Positions 2,942 through 8,547 of a stretch of 8,547 nucleotides of DNA are shown piece after piece (position 1 is the first letter of the stretch; every line of letters begins with the position of its first letter). The stretch is from contig NZ_JACSKA010000014.1 of the NCBI RefSeq assembly GCF_018617385.1, positions 1 through 8,547 on the forward strand, given 5' to 3'. This stretch comes from Exiguobacterium sp018617385. Lineage in GTDB: Bacteria; Bacillota; Bacilli; Exiguobacteriales; Exiguobacteriaceae. The position numbers were made by a program, and so were the translations under genes. The notes below the pieces were generated by a model. It searched no databases. It was not told the DNA's origin and worked only from the letters and a program-made list of their open reading frames with translations.

Positions 2942-5929
2942 ATGCAGGTTACCCAGCGACAAACCTACGAACTTTATTTCGATTCCCGCGCCTATACCAT
3001 GCAACCGAAAAACGTTGAAATGGCCAAGATTACAGAGGGAATGAAGCAACGCCTTAACCGCGCTCAACGCCCTTATACGCTCGCTGAGACGCTTCACAAG
3101 TTCGGTAGCGGGTACAGCGGTATCGGCGTGACCTGCAGGCTCGAAGGCTCACGGATTCGTTTCCATGAAGCGAAACTCCTGTTCATCGACGTGGACGACG
3201 ACCAAGAAGCGACGGATCCAGAGAACGTGATGCTGGAGACGGGAGCGGCCGGACTCTTCTGGACCTTCTCACATGGGAAGAAAGGGAACCGTTACCGCCT
3301 CGTATTCGTCCTTTCAGAAGTTATTCGTGATGAGTCGCTTTACAAGTATATCGGGAAACGGCACGCGGAACGATTGATTGAAGGTGGCATCCCAGCAGAT
3401 GAACAACCTACCCATAATGTCACCGTTCCGATTCGTGGCGGGCAATCGGGATATCTTATCAACCCGAACGCCGAACCGCTCGACGTGGATCTATACCGCT
3501 CCACTTATGCAGAAGAGACGGAGCGGGCTGAACGCCGCGCCGGATTTATCCGACAGACCGGAATCAAGTCATTCGGGGAGACGCTGGAACACCGCATATT
3601 CTCGTTTGAGGAATTGAAAAAGGCCTGTGAAGCAATCGGTCACATCCCAAGCGGTCTAAATATGCGCAACGAGTGGGCCGGATTCATGTATTCTATCGGG
3701 TCATACTACCGTTTCGGATACCTCTCCATTACGGAGGCGTTAGAACTCGCTCACATCATTAGCGGCGACGAGATGGACGCGGACGACGTGCAACGGAACT
3801 ATCTCGAAAAGGTGAATCGGGTGACTATCGGAACCCTTATCAAAGCCGCGAAAGAAAAAGGTTGGTCCTATCAACGGAGTACAGCCAAGCGCGAGCCGGA
3901 GCGGTTCGTACACCACCGCCTTCAAACAATCGAGTCGCAAGGGAACGAATACCTTTCTTCAGAGGACGTGAAGCGTATCCTCGACGCTCCAGAAAGCCGT
4001 TCCTTGCTCGTTGCTCCTACGGGTAGTGGTAAGACTCAAGCCTCGATGAAAGCCATCAAAGAGCGCGTGAGCCACCTCAATAACGAGTTTTATATCTTTA
4101 CCGCTCCGACACGGGCGCTCGCTAAACAAGTGCAATCGAAACACGGTGGTTTTCTTCTCATTGGACGTTCGGGAGAGGAACAAGAAGAAACGTTACGCGA
4201 GGCCGTCAAGAAAGGTGAACGGATCATCGTCTCCACGTTCGACAAGTTTGTAGAGGCGGCCGACTTCATCGAGCGGCAAAACGGGCGGGCAATCGTGTTT
4301 GTCGATGAGATACACCAACTCGTTACGGCTTTCAGTTATCGGGCGCGGCAACTTACGGCGCTTCTGGACGCACTGGAGCGGCCGCACGTTAGCAAGGTTA
4401 TCGGCATCACCGGAACCCCTTCCCCGCTCCGTCTGAACGATTTTGAGGCCGTGTACACGTTGGAGATGAAGAAGCCGCTCCCTGTGGCAAAACGATTCCT
4501 TGCATATCACTACGATTTCACAAAGGATTTCGAGGCGTTGCTCATCAAAACGATTGAAACACGACTCAAACAAGGCGTGAAAATGCTCGTATTCTTGAAC
4601 AATATCGACGTGGCCAAGCGTGTCCGGAAAGAGTTAGGCAAAACAATGCCTGATAAGCGTATACACGCCCTTTCCAGCCATCTGAAGTACAAGGTAGGCG
4701 AGGAGACGGAAGAAGCGGAAGAGGCCGCTACGCGCGAACTAGAGCGCATTACGAACGATTCCAAAAGTGATGCAGACTGTATTCTCACAACTTCACTCCT
4801 CACGGACGGCGTTTCCATCGCGGACAACGAAACGAAGTTTGAAACACTAGTCGTTATAAACGGGGAGAGTAACTTTTTCGACGAGGCGCAAGTCATTCAA
4901 GCGGCGAACCGACTCCGTGAGCGGTATACAAACTTTTCTGTGATGATCCAGACCCCGAAAGATGAGAAGAAACGGGACCGGACGACGTTCTTTGATATCG
5001 AATCGGAAAAAGCGGACATGATGAAACGAGCGGAACTTGTGAAAAACGAGCTCGAAAAAATGAGCGGGCTTCTCCGACTTGAAGAGATTGAAAACCGTTA
5101 CGGTGTGCGCCCTCATCCGTTCCGGAATGAACTTTCTATCAATCAACTCGTTCCGCTCCACCGCGCCCACAAGGCAAAGGCGGCGCATTACAGAGGGTGG
5201 CGTTTCTCCTACATTACAGCCATCGGACGGGCGCTTAACCTCGAACCTACGTTCATTGACTTGAAAAAGGCCTTTCTTGATGAAGGGCTAGGCGACGAAC
5301 TGGACGAGGTAACGGATTGGCTGGAGCAAGCTAAGGAAATTGCCCAGCTCGACAACAAGGCGAAAGCGGAGAATGTCGAGCGGATCTTGACGAGGGAACT
5401 TTACGACAGTTTCATGAACGAAAACCTCGCAATGATGAAGGAAGCTAAAGCGGCCATGACCGCGTTTCATTACACCGCCGCTCGTTCTCATGCTCAGTTA
5501 TTGCCGTTCGAGGCGTGGAAGAAGCAAGTTGTTCGCGTGACCCGAAAGAACGAGGCGAACGAGTTAAAACGATGCCTCGAAGCCGTCGTGAACAATCGCT
5601 GGAGCGAGCTCGATTTAGGCCAGCGTAAAAAACGCCGCAGTAAGTCGATTCAAGTCTACGAAAAATTAAAAGATGAACAGATGGGACAAGAACGAGAGGC
5701 GCAAGAGTGGCGGGTTATCCTATCCGGTTATGCCAAAGAATTACGGCTCAAGCTGGAGGATGTCGAAGTTATTTTTGAAGGAAGATTCATCATCAAAGAG
5801 ACGCGCCGGACGAAACAATCAAGATTTAAAACTCTTATCCGTCCAATCGACAAACAGCACATTATCGACGAGTTCGGACTAGATGAAAAACACGCCGAAA
5901 ACGCACTGAAATTCCTCTCCGAAAAGTGA
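2942..5929 (+). CDS. Primase-polymerase/SF2 helicase fusion, replication initiator
   Basis: Likely primes and unwinds the element's DNA. Residues 75-185 resemble an archaeo-eukaryotic primase (AEP): IDVDDD with D83/D85 as metal ligands, FSHGKKGNRYRLVF (109-122) as the S-x-H-like motif, and D153 before the GGQSG strand as a probable third acid. Residues 218-310 look like a PriCT-type helical domain. Residues 350-665 form an SF2 helicase: APTGSGKT (358-365), FTAPTRALA (386-394), DEIH (455-458), TGTP (490-493), MLVFLNN (548-554), TTSLLTDGVSI (616-626) and QAANRLR (653-659). The C-terminal 330 residues are helical and basic, with KKRRSK near 900, and unassigned. ATG 2942 follows AGAGGTG (2930-2936) and gives 995 aa; a GTG at 2900 lies within the attenuator and is rejected. 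No other replication initiator is visible, so this protein is the best candidate. Primase domains in small elements are more often joined to SF3/D5-type helicases; an SF2 partner recalls herpes UL9-like fusions. Confidence 0.85.
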   Translation: MQVTQRQTYELYFDSRAYTMQPKNVEMAKITEGMKQRLNRAQRPYTLAETLHKFGSGYSGIGVTCRLEGSRIRFHEAKLLFIDVDDDQEATDPENVMLETGAAGLFWTFSHGKKGNRYRLVFVLSEVIRDESLYKYIGKRHAERLIEGGIPADEQPTHNVTVPIRGGQSGYLINPNAEPLDVDLYRSTYAEETERAERRAGFIRQTGIKSFGETLEHRIFSFEELKKACEAIGHIPSGLNMRNEWAGFMYSIGSYYRFGYLSITEALELAHIISGDEMDADDVQRNYLEKVNRVTIGTLIKAAKEKGWSYQRSTAKREPERFVHHRLQTIESQGNEYLSSEDVKRILDAPESRSLLVAPTGSGKTQASMKAIKERVSHLNNEFYIFTAPTRALAKQVQSKHGGFLLIGRSGEEQEETLREAVKKGERIIVSTFDKFVEAADFIERQNGRAIVFVDEIHQLVTAFSYRARQLTALLDALERPHVSKVIGITGTPSPLRLNDFEAVYTLEMKKPLPVAKRFLAYHYDFTKDFEALLIKTIETRLKQGVKMLVFLNNIDVAKRVRKELGKTMPDKRIHALSSHLKYKVGEETEEAEEAATRELERITNDSKSDADCILTTSLLTDGVSIADNETKFETLVVINGESNFFDEAQVIQAANRLRERYTNFSVMIQTPKDEKKRDRTTFFDIESEKADMMKRAELVKNELEKMSGLLRLEEIENRYGVRPHPFRNELSINQLVPLHRAHKAKAAHYRGWRFSYITAIGRALNLEPTFIDLKKAFLDEGLGDELDEVTDWLEQAKEIAQLDNKAKAENVERILTRELYDSFMNENLAMMKEAKAAMTAFHYTAARSHAQLLPFEAWKKQVVRVTRKNEANELKRCLEAVVNNRWSELDLGQRKKRRSKSIQVYEKLKDEQMGQEREAQEWRVILSGYAKELRLKLEDVEVIFEGRFIIKETRRTKQSRFKTLIRPIDKQHIIDEFGLDEKHAENALKFLSEK

Positions 5930-5946
5930 TTTTTTTTGGGTGGAAA

Positions 5947-6010
5947 GGGTGACATTTGAAGCAACTTCTGATTTATATATTAACTTGAAATGTTGCTTCT
6001 ATTGTCACCC
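5947..6010. repeat. 19-bp inverted repeat around an AT-rich 26-base loop
   Basis: GGGTGACA-N3-GAAGCAAC (5947-5965) is mirrored by GTTGCTTC-N3-TGTCACCC (5992-6010), with 17 of 19 positions matching. The loop is about 80% A+T. No T-run follows either arm in the right place, so it is a poor terminator although it lies 18 bp past the primase-helicase stop. TTGTCAC from the right arm recurs at 6047-6053. A replication start or regulator site are the main alternatives. Confidence 0.8.
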
Positions 6011-6072
6011 GAAAACGGCTTAACACCAACGTTTATACTACTTTTGTTGTCACTAATTTGTTTTAAAAATGC

Positions 6073-6094
6073 TAACGCAAAAATAACGCAAAAA
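6073..6094. repeat. Perfect 11-bp tandem duplication (TAACGCAAAAA x2)
   Basis: TAACGCAAAAA at 6073-6083 is repeated directly at 6084-6094 and runs into the ribosome site of the next gene. It has the same one-turn period as the 2500-2549 and 438-459 repeats. I found no convincing sigma-A promoter between 5930 and 6108; TATACT at 6034-6039 is a possible -10 without a -35. Confidence 0.85.
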
Positions 6095-6108
6095 AAGGAG
6101 CGGTAAAA

Positions 6109-6312
6109 ATGAACATTCAAGACCTTGCAAAAAAGCCTTTCGATGAGTTAACAGACGAAGAAATGGAGCTTCTCGCTCAGTACGAAAGACGGGCCTATCA
6201 ACGCGAGTATATGCGCAAGTGGAGAGCGAAGAATCCTGAACAAGATGCCCTCAACCGTAAACGCTCGCGTGCTCGACAAGCTCAAAAACGATTACAGGAA
6301 GGACGAGCCTAA
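6109..6312 (+). CDS. Small basic protein (67 aa), first gene of the nuclease operon
   Basis: The start ATG follows AAGGAG (6095-6100). The N-terminal third is acidic (FDELTDEEMELLAQYERR). The rest is strongly basic and helical: QREYMRKWRAKNPE, then RKRSRARQAQKR. The YMRKWRAKNPE stretch is of a type seen in small phage proteins and in the flanks of HNH-type proteins, but no HNH histidines or zinc-binding cysteines are present. A nucleic-acid-binding role is likely from charge alone. Its TAA directly abuts the ATG of the ERCC4-type nuclease, so the two are translated together and may act together (inference). Confidence 0.75.
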   Translation: MNIQDLAKKPFDELTDEEMELLAQYERRAYQREYMRKWRAKNPEQDALNRKRSRARQAQKRLQEGRA

Positions 6313-6849
6313 ATGACGACGGCCATCCAGACGTTACGGAAGAAAGATATCGACTTCCTTCTCAAGCAGATCGTCATCAAAGTGGATACGCGAGAGCAGG
6401 AAAACAAGCATATCACCGACTTTTTCGACGGGCGCGGCATCAAGTGGGAGTCTACGAAGTTGGAGGCGGGCGATTACAGCGCGTTCATCCCACCCGCTCC
6501 AGAGATTCACTTTTACCGTGAGTTCCATCTAAACGCCGCGATTGAGCGGAAGAACTCGCTTGATGAGCTCGCCCAGACGGTGAAGGAGCGGACGCGGTTC
6601 GAACATGAACTGTTCAGAGCAAAGGACAAGGGGACCCGTTTCAAGATTGTTGTAGAGGATGGCGACTATTCAGAATTGATTCGTGGAAAGTACCGCTCGG
6701 AATACGCGCCTAAGGCCCTGACAGCCTCTTTAATGGCGTTTGAAGCCCGCTATAACGTACCGCTCCTTCATGTGGCGAAAGCGGATGCTGGGCATTACAT
6801 CTATAATTGGCTTCTCTATCAGTTCCGTGAAGCATTGCTATCAATCTAA
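6313..6849 (+). CDS. XPF/ERCC4-type structure-specific nuclease
   Basis: Predicted to cut branched or flapped DNA such as replication forks or recombination intermediates (family knowledge of the ERCC4 domain). The signature is complete: VDTREQE with D25, R27, E28; GDY at 53-55; then ERK at 78-80 with D84, which is the GD-Xn-ERK-X3-D nuclease motif. The product is 178 aa, a lone nuclease domain without the helicase or helix-hairpin-helix domains of cellular XPF and Mus81. Stand-alone ERCC4 proteins of this size occur in phages of Bacillota. The start ATG directly follows the stop of the upstream gene, and AGGAAGGA (6296-6303) is the ribosome site. Its function probably complements the primase-helicase. 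Confidence 0.9.
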   Translation: MTTAIQTLRKKDIDFLLKQIVIKVDTREQENKHITDFFDGRGIKWESTKLEAGDYSAFIPPAPEIHFYREFHLNAAIERKNSLDELAQTVKERTRFEHELFRAKDKGTRFKIVVEDGDYSELIRGKYRSEYAPKALTASLMAFEARYNVPLLHVAKADAGHYIYNWLLYQFREALLSI

Positions 6850-6850
6850 C

Positions 6851-6871
6851 GTCGGGCCATTTCGCCCGGAC
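6851..6871 (+). other. GC-rich hairpin between nuclease and winged-helix-like gene
   Basis: GTCGGGC (6851-6857) pairs with GCCCG-GAC (6864-6871) with one bulged base, starting 1 bp after the nuclease stop. Only CTTT follows, so termination would be weak; transcript processing or partial attenuation are possible. Confidence 0.45.
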
Positions 6872-6891
6872 CTTTGAAGGGGGTGAACAAG

Positions 6892-7209
6892 ATGAACATA
6901 GAACGATTGAAGTTGATGCTGGAGGACGGCGACACGTTAAGCGTCGGGCAGATCCTCGACCGATTCGGGATTCAAGATAACTCGATTTCGCGGCGTAAAC
7001 TACGCGCTTTCCTTGAGGAAGCGATTCAATTGCATCAAGTCCCAATCGGAATGACGACGGAAGGGATATTCCTTTGCCATGACGAGCGGACAATACAAAA
7101 AGCGCTACGCTACCTCGAAACCGTTGAAAACAGTTACCGAAAGCGGCGTAACGCCCTTGAAAATGCTTTTGAGAACCGCGAAGAGATGAGACAACCGACC
7201 AAAGTATGA
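6892..7209 (+). CDS. Winged-helix-like phage protein, 105 aa
   Basis: ATG at 6892 follows GAAGGGGGTG (6876-6885); an in-frame TTG at 6874 overlaps that site and is rejected. Residues 15-75 read as a small winged helix: GDTLSVGQILDRFG, a helix SRRKLRAFLEEAIQLHQ, then a wing VPIGMTTEGIFLCHD. A C-terminal helix (ERTIQKALRYLETVENSYRK) follows. This pattern resembles small early-region phage proteins that choose between starts or bind DNA, but I cannot name the family. The position after the nuclease suggests a replication or regulatory role. The last six codons coincide with the first copy of a 14-bp repeat. Confidence 0.75.
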   Translation: MNIERLKLMLEDGDTLSVGQILDRFGIQDNSISRRKLRAFLEEAIQLHQVPIGMTTEGIFLCHDERTIQKALRYLETVENSYRKRRNALENAFENREEMRQPTKV

Positions 7210-7271
7210 ACTCATCCCTTTGCAGACAACTGAATTATACCAACCGACCGAATAAAAACAACCGACCAAAG
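7191..7271. repeat. 14-bp direct repeat ACAACCGACCAAAG with a third partial copy
   Basis: Exact copies lie at 7191-7204 and 7258-7271, and CAACCGACC recurs at 7241-7249. The first copy encodes the C terminus of the 105-aa protein. The last one runs into the ribosome site AAAGGAGGG of the coiled-coil gene. The 67-bp spacing suggests a local duplication or a translational operator. Confidence 0.85.
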
Positions 7272-7282
7272 GAGGGTTCCCT

Positions 7283-7876
7283 GTGAACCACTTACAACAT
7301 ATTGAGACGCTGAAAGACTACGCCGCGAGCGTGGAGGCGCGTTTTGAAGAAGCGAATACCCGTATCGACGACGCAAGAGCACGAAAAGAAGCCGCTAACC
7401 AAAAATTTGAGGTGGCCCGCGAGCGAGCGGACGTAGAGGGCATGAAGGACGCGAAAGCCGATCTCGTAGCATTGACGGAGCTGGAACAACATTTCGTCAA
7501 GCAACGGGACGGACTCATGGACGAGTTGAACGGCGGAACTAACTCGATTAGCCAGCAGTTCGAGCGCGCAAAGGCTAAAGCAAACCGTGATTTTAATGAA
7601 TTTCAACGTACGAAGTATGAAGAAGCGGCATCTGTTCACATTCAAGCGCTCCACGATTTGTTCGTGGATAACATGGCGGATCAAGAAGAGTTCCGCGCCG
7701 CAATCCGACAACAAGCGAGCCGTCTAACTCCATTCACGAAAGACGCTCAAGCTCGTTCAAACATGGCGTCTATCTATGGGACAGAAGTTCTTTTAGGACA
7801 ATCGCAAGCGGTCCGTCATTCGTATGGTAGCGTCACACAAAAGTTATTCCCGTTCGATAAGGAGAGCCGAAAATGA
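7283..7876 (+). CDS. Coiled-coil protein of unknown function, 197 aa
   Basis: Not recognised. GTG at 7283 follows AAAGGAGGG (7268-7276) at 6 bp. Residues 5 to about 120 are rich in Ala, Glu, Arg and Lys with heptad-like spacing and no proline, so a long coiled coil is likely. The C-terminal 75 residues are mixed (LHDLFVDNMADQEEF, SRLTPFTKDAQARSN, VTQKLFPFD). No signal peptide or membrane segment is seen. The overall plan resembles phage scaffold-like or DNA-organising proteins, but no family can be named. The stop codon overlaps the next start as ATGA, so the two proteins are made together and may form a complex. Confidence 0.8.
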   Translation: MNHLQHIETLKDYAASVEARFEEANTRIDDARARKEAANQKFEVARERADVEGMKDAKADLVALTELEQHFVKQRDGLMDELNGGTNSISQQFERAKAKANRDFNEFQRTKYEEAASVHIQALHDLFVDNMADQEEFRAAIRQQASRLTPFTKDAQARSNMASIYGTEVLLGQSQAVRHSYGSVTQKLFPFDKESRK

Positions 7877-8166
7877 ATTATGTAGTTATTGAACGGATGG
7901 CTGAAGATATCGCTAAGTTTGTTTGGGAAAACCATGAGATGCGGCGCAACTTGAAAGATGTTCGATGGAATGGCATCGAGGAAATGAACGACCTCAAAGA
8001 GAACCTACGCTGGAAGTTAACGAAAGAACTCAAAGTGATGGAGAAACTGGAGCGGGCTTCTCAGGAAAACGTTGTCGGGATGCTCGTTAAACATTTCGAC
8101 AACATCATGGACCCGCAGAAGGTTGTTCCGATTCGTGAATCCGTAAAGACGAGTTTGTTTGAGTAA
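7873..8166 (+). CDS. Helical hypothetical protein, 97 aa, translationally coupled to the coiled-coil gene
   Basis: The start ATG overlaps the preceding TGA by 4 bp (ATGA), with GGAGAG at 7861-7866 as ribosome site. The protein is charged and mostly helical: MAEDIAKFVWENHEMRR, then NDLKENLRWKLTKELKVMEKLERA. It ends with a less charged tail. No known motif, membrane segment or signal peptide is seen. It is the last gene of the operon, and no clear terminator follows; the next element is the three-way-junction sequence. Confidence 0.75.
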   Translation: MNYVVIERMAEDIAKFVWENHEMRRNLKDVRWNGIEEMNDLKENLRWKLTKELKVMEKLERASQENVVGMLVKHFDNIMDPQKVVPIRESVKTSLFE

Positions 8167-8194
8167 ACAGCTTTTAGCGTCCAAAGAGCATAAG

Positions 8195-8246
8195 GGGAAA
8201 CTGCTATCACTCACCGCGATAGACTAGGCAGAGCCTAGTGTTTCCC
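8195..8246. other. Perfect three-way-junction (T-shaped) fold
   Basis: Stem P1 pairs GGGAAAC (8195-8201) with GTTTCCC (8240-8246). Inside it are P2, CTATC (8204-8208) with GATAG (8218-8222) and a 9-base loop, and P3, ACTAGGC (8223-8229) with GCCTAGT (8233-8239) and an AGA loop. All 19 pairs are Watson-Crick, and only two bases (TG, 8202-8203) are unpaired at the junction. No T-run follows, so it is not a standard terminator. It may work as RNA at the 3' end of the operon transcript or as single-stranded DNA in replication or recombination. Confidence 0.75.
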
Positions 8247-8270
8247 TGATATCGCTCGAACCACGAAAAC

Positions 8271-8318
8271 GGCACGATTTGTGCCATTAATTCGGCGGTT
8301 TTGGCACGATTTGTGCCA
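8271..8318. promoter_or_regulatory. Twin GGCAC-N5-GTGCC palindromic sites (candidate operators)
   Basis: GGCACGATTTGTGCCA occurs identically at 8271-8286 and 8303-8318, 32 bp apart, which is three helical turns. Arms are 5-6 bp around the same non-symmetric centre GATTT. They precede the ArpU-like gene by about 80 bp. Identical centre and in-phase spacing indicate two dimers of one regulator on one DNA face. Confidence 0.75.
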
Positions 8319-8399
8319 CCTGAAACGCGCTGAGTTGCATCGAGACGGGTTATCGTCCGCTCAAAAGAGAAACTAACAACACAGGGGGTACACTTCTCA

Positions 8400-8547
8400 A
8401 TGAAAGCAAATGAGGCAACGCAAACCGTCGAAAAATCCGCTCAATCAATGCGAAGAAGAAAAGCGACCCGCACTCTCAAACGTTACTACATTCTCCCTAG
8501 TCGGATACGGAACATCGAGCTCCAGATCCAGAGAGCGGAGAGTAAAG
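8400..8547 (+). CDS. ArpU/RinA-like phage transcriptional regulator, N-terminal part (continues at 1-382)
   Basis: The ATG at 8400 follows an AGGGGG ribosome site (8383-8388) and opens a frame that runs to the window end and continues, after the circular join, to the TGA at 380-382. The joined product is 146 aa. This N-terminal part is basic, with an RRRK cluster near residue 18 and further Arg/Lys, then begins a helical coiled-coil stretch. The gene lies downstream of twin palindromes (8271-8318) that could be its operators. It is separated by 233 bp from the preceding operon, so it is probably its own transcription unit. Confidence 0.75.
   Translation, partial: MKANEATQTVEKSAQSMRRRKATRTLKRYYILPSRIRNIELQIQRAESK
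8459..8547. repeat. Terminal redundancy, right copy
   Basis: Exact second copy of bases 1-89. It lies inside the ArpU-like gene that starts at 8400, and joining 8458 to base 1 gives one uninterrupted frame ending at 382. Confidence 0.93.

Noticed and set aside
3740..5188. Several minus-strand frames of 66-128 aa inside the primase-helicase gene
   Set aside because: They are antisense shadows of a protein whose motifs are clear, and show no plausible starts or families.
5947..6010. Terminator of the primase-helicase gene
   Set aside because: No T-run follows the right arm; the T8 at 5932-5939 comes before the hairpin, which is the wrong side for + transcription.
8195..8246. Hammerhead ribozyme or tRNA-like gene
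   Set aside because: The junction has only two unpaired bases and lacks the hammerhead core; there is no acceptor end or D/T-loop pattern.
8302..8317. Sigma-54 promoter (TGGCACG with downstream GC)
   Set aside because: The site is symmetric and duplicated 32 bp away, the -12 TTGC is replaced by GTGC and no enhancer-binding activator is encoded here.

Overview
The window is one complete circular molecule written out with a short overlap. The last 89 bases (8459-8547) repeat bases 1-89 exactly, so the unit is about 8,458 bp and one gene runs across the join. Gene layout, strong AAGGAGG-type ribosome sites and the protein families point to a low-to-mid GC Bacillota host of the class Bacilli; Exiguobacterium or a relative is only a guess. 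AGCGG, the Chi sequence of Bacillus subtilis AddAB, is unusually frequent, which fits that host group. All credible genes lie on the + strand.

Layout. (a) 8400 across the join to 382: an ArpU/RinA-like phage-type regulator, closed by a terminator at its stop codon. (b) 383-1504: 1.1 kb without a convincing gene, packed with short repeats: at least twelve different 6-11 bp direct repeats spaced 9-11 bp, a TTCTATATAGG motif twice between such repeats, a ~50 bp periodic array of A-tracts, and TACATT palindromes around a promoter. (c) 1541-2453: a core-only tyrosine recombinase and a 108-aa unknown protein, ended by a bidirectional terminator. (d) 2485-2941: 11-bp iterons, an extended -10 promoter and a long leader with a minus-strand promoter and terminator inside it and a + strand terminator just before the next start. 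This is the layout of antisense-RNA attenuation of a replication gene. (e) 2942-5929: a 995-aa fusion of an archaeo-eukaryotic primase/polymerase-like domain with an SF2 helicase, the evident replication protein. (f) 5930-6108: a 19-bp inverted repeat around an AT-rich loop and an 11-bp tandem repeat. (g) 6109-8166: an operon of five genes: small basic protein, XPF/ERCC4-type nuclease, winged-helix-like protein, coiled-coil protein and a helical unknown. (h) 8167-8399: a 52-nt sequence that folds into a three-way junction, and twin GGCAC-N5-GTGCC operators ahead of the ArpU-like gene.

Together the genes describe a small self-replicating circle (primase-helicase initiator, structure-specific nuclease, recombinase) with phage-like regulation. 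No capsid, terminase, relaxase, partition or rolling-circle Rep gene is visible. It could be a cryptic plasmid or the excised circular form of a phage satellite; the sequence alone does not decide. The most unusual parts are the helically phased yet sequence-diverse repeat region, the predicted attenuator of the primase-helicase gene and the three-way-junction element.
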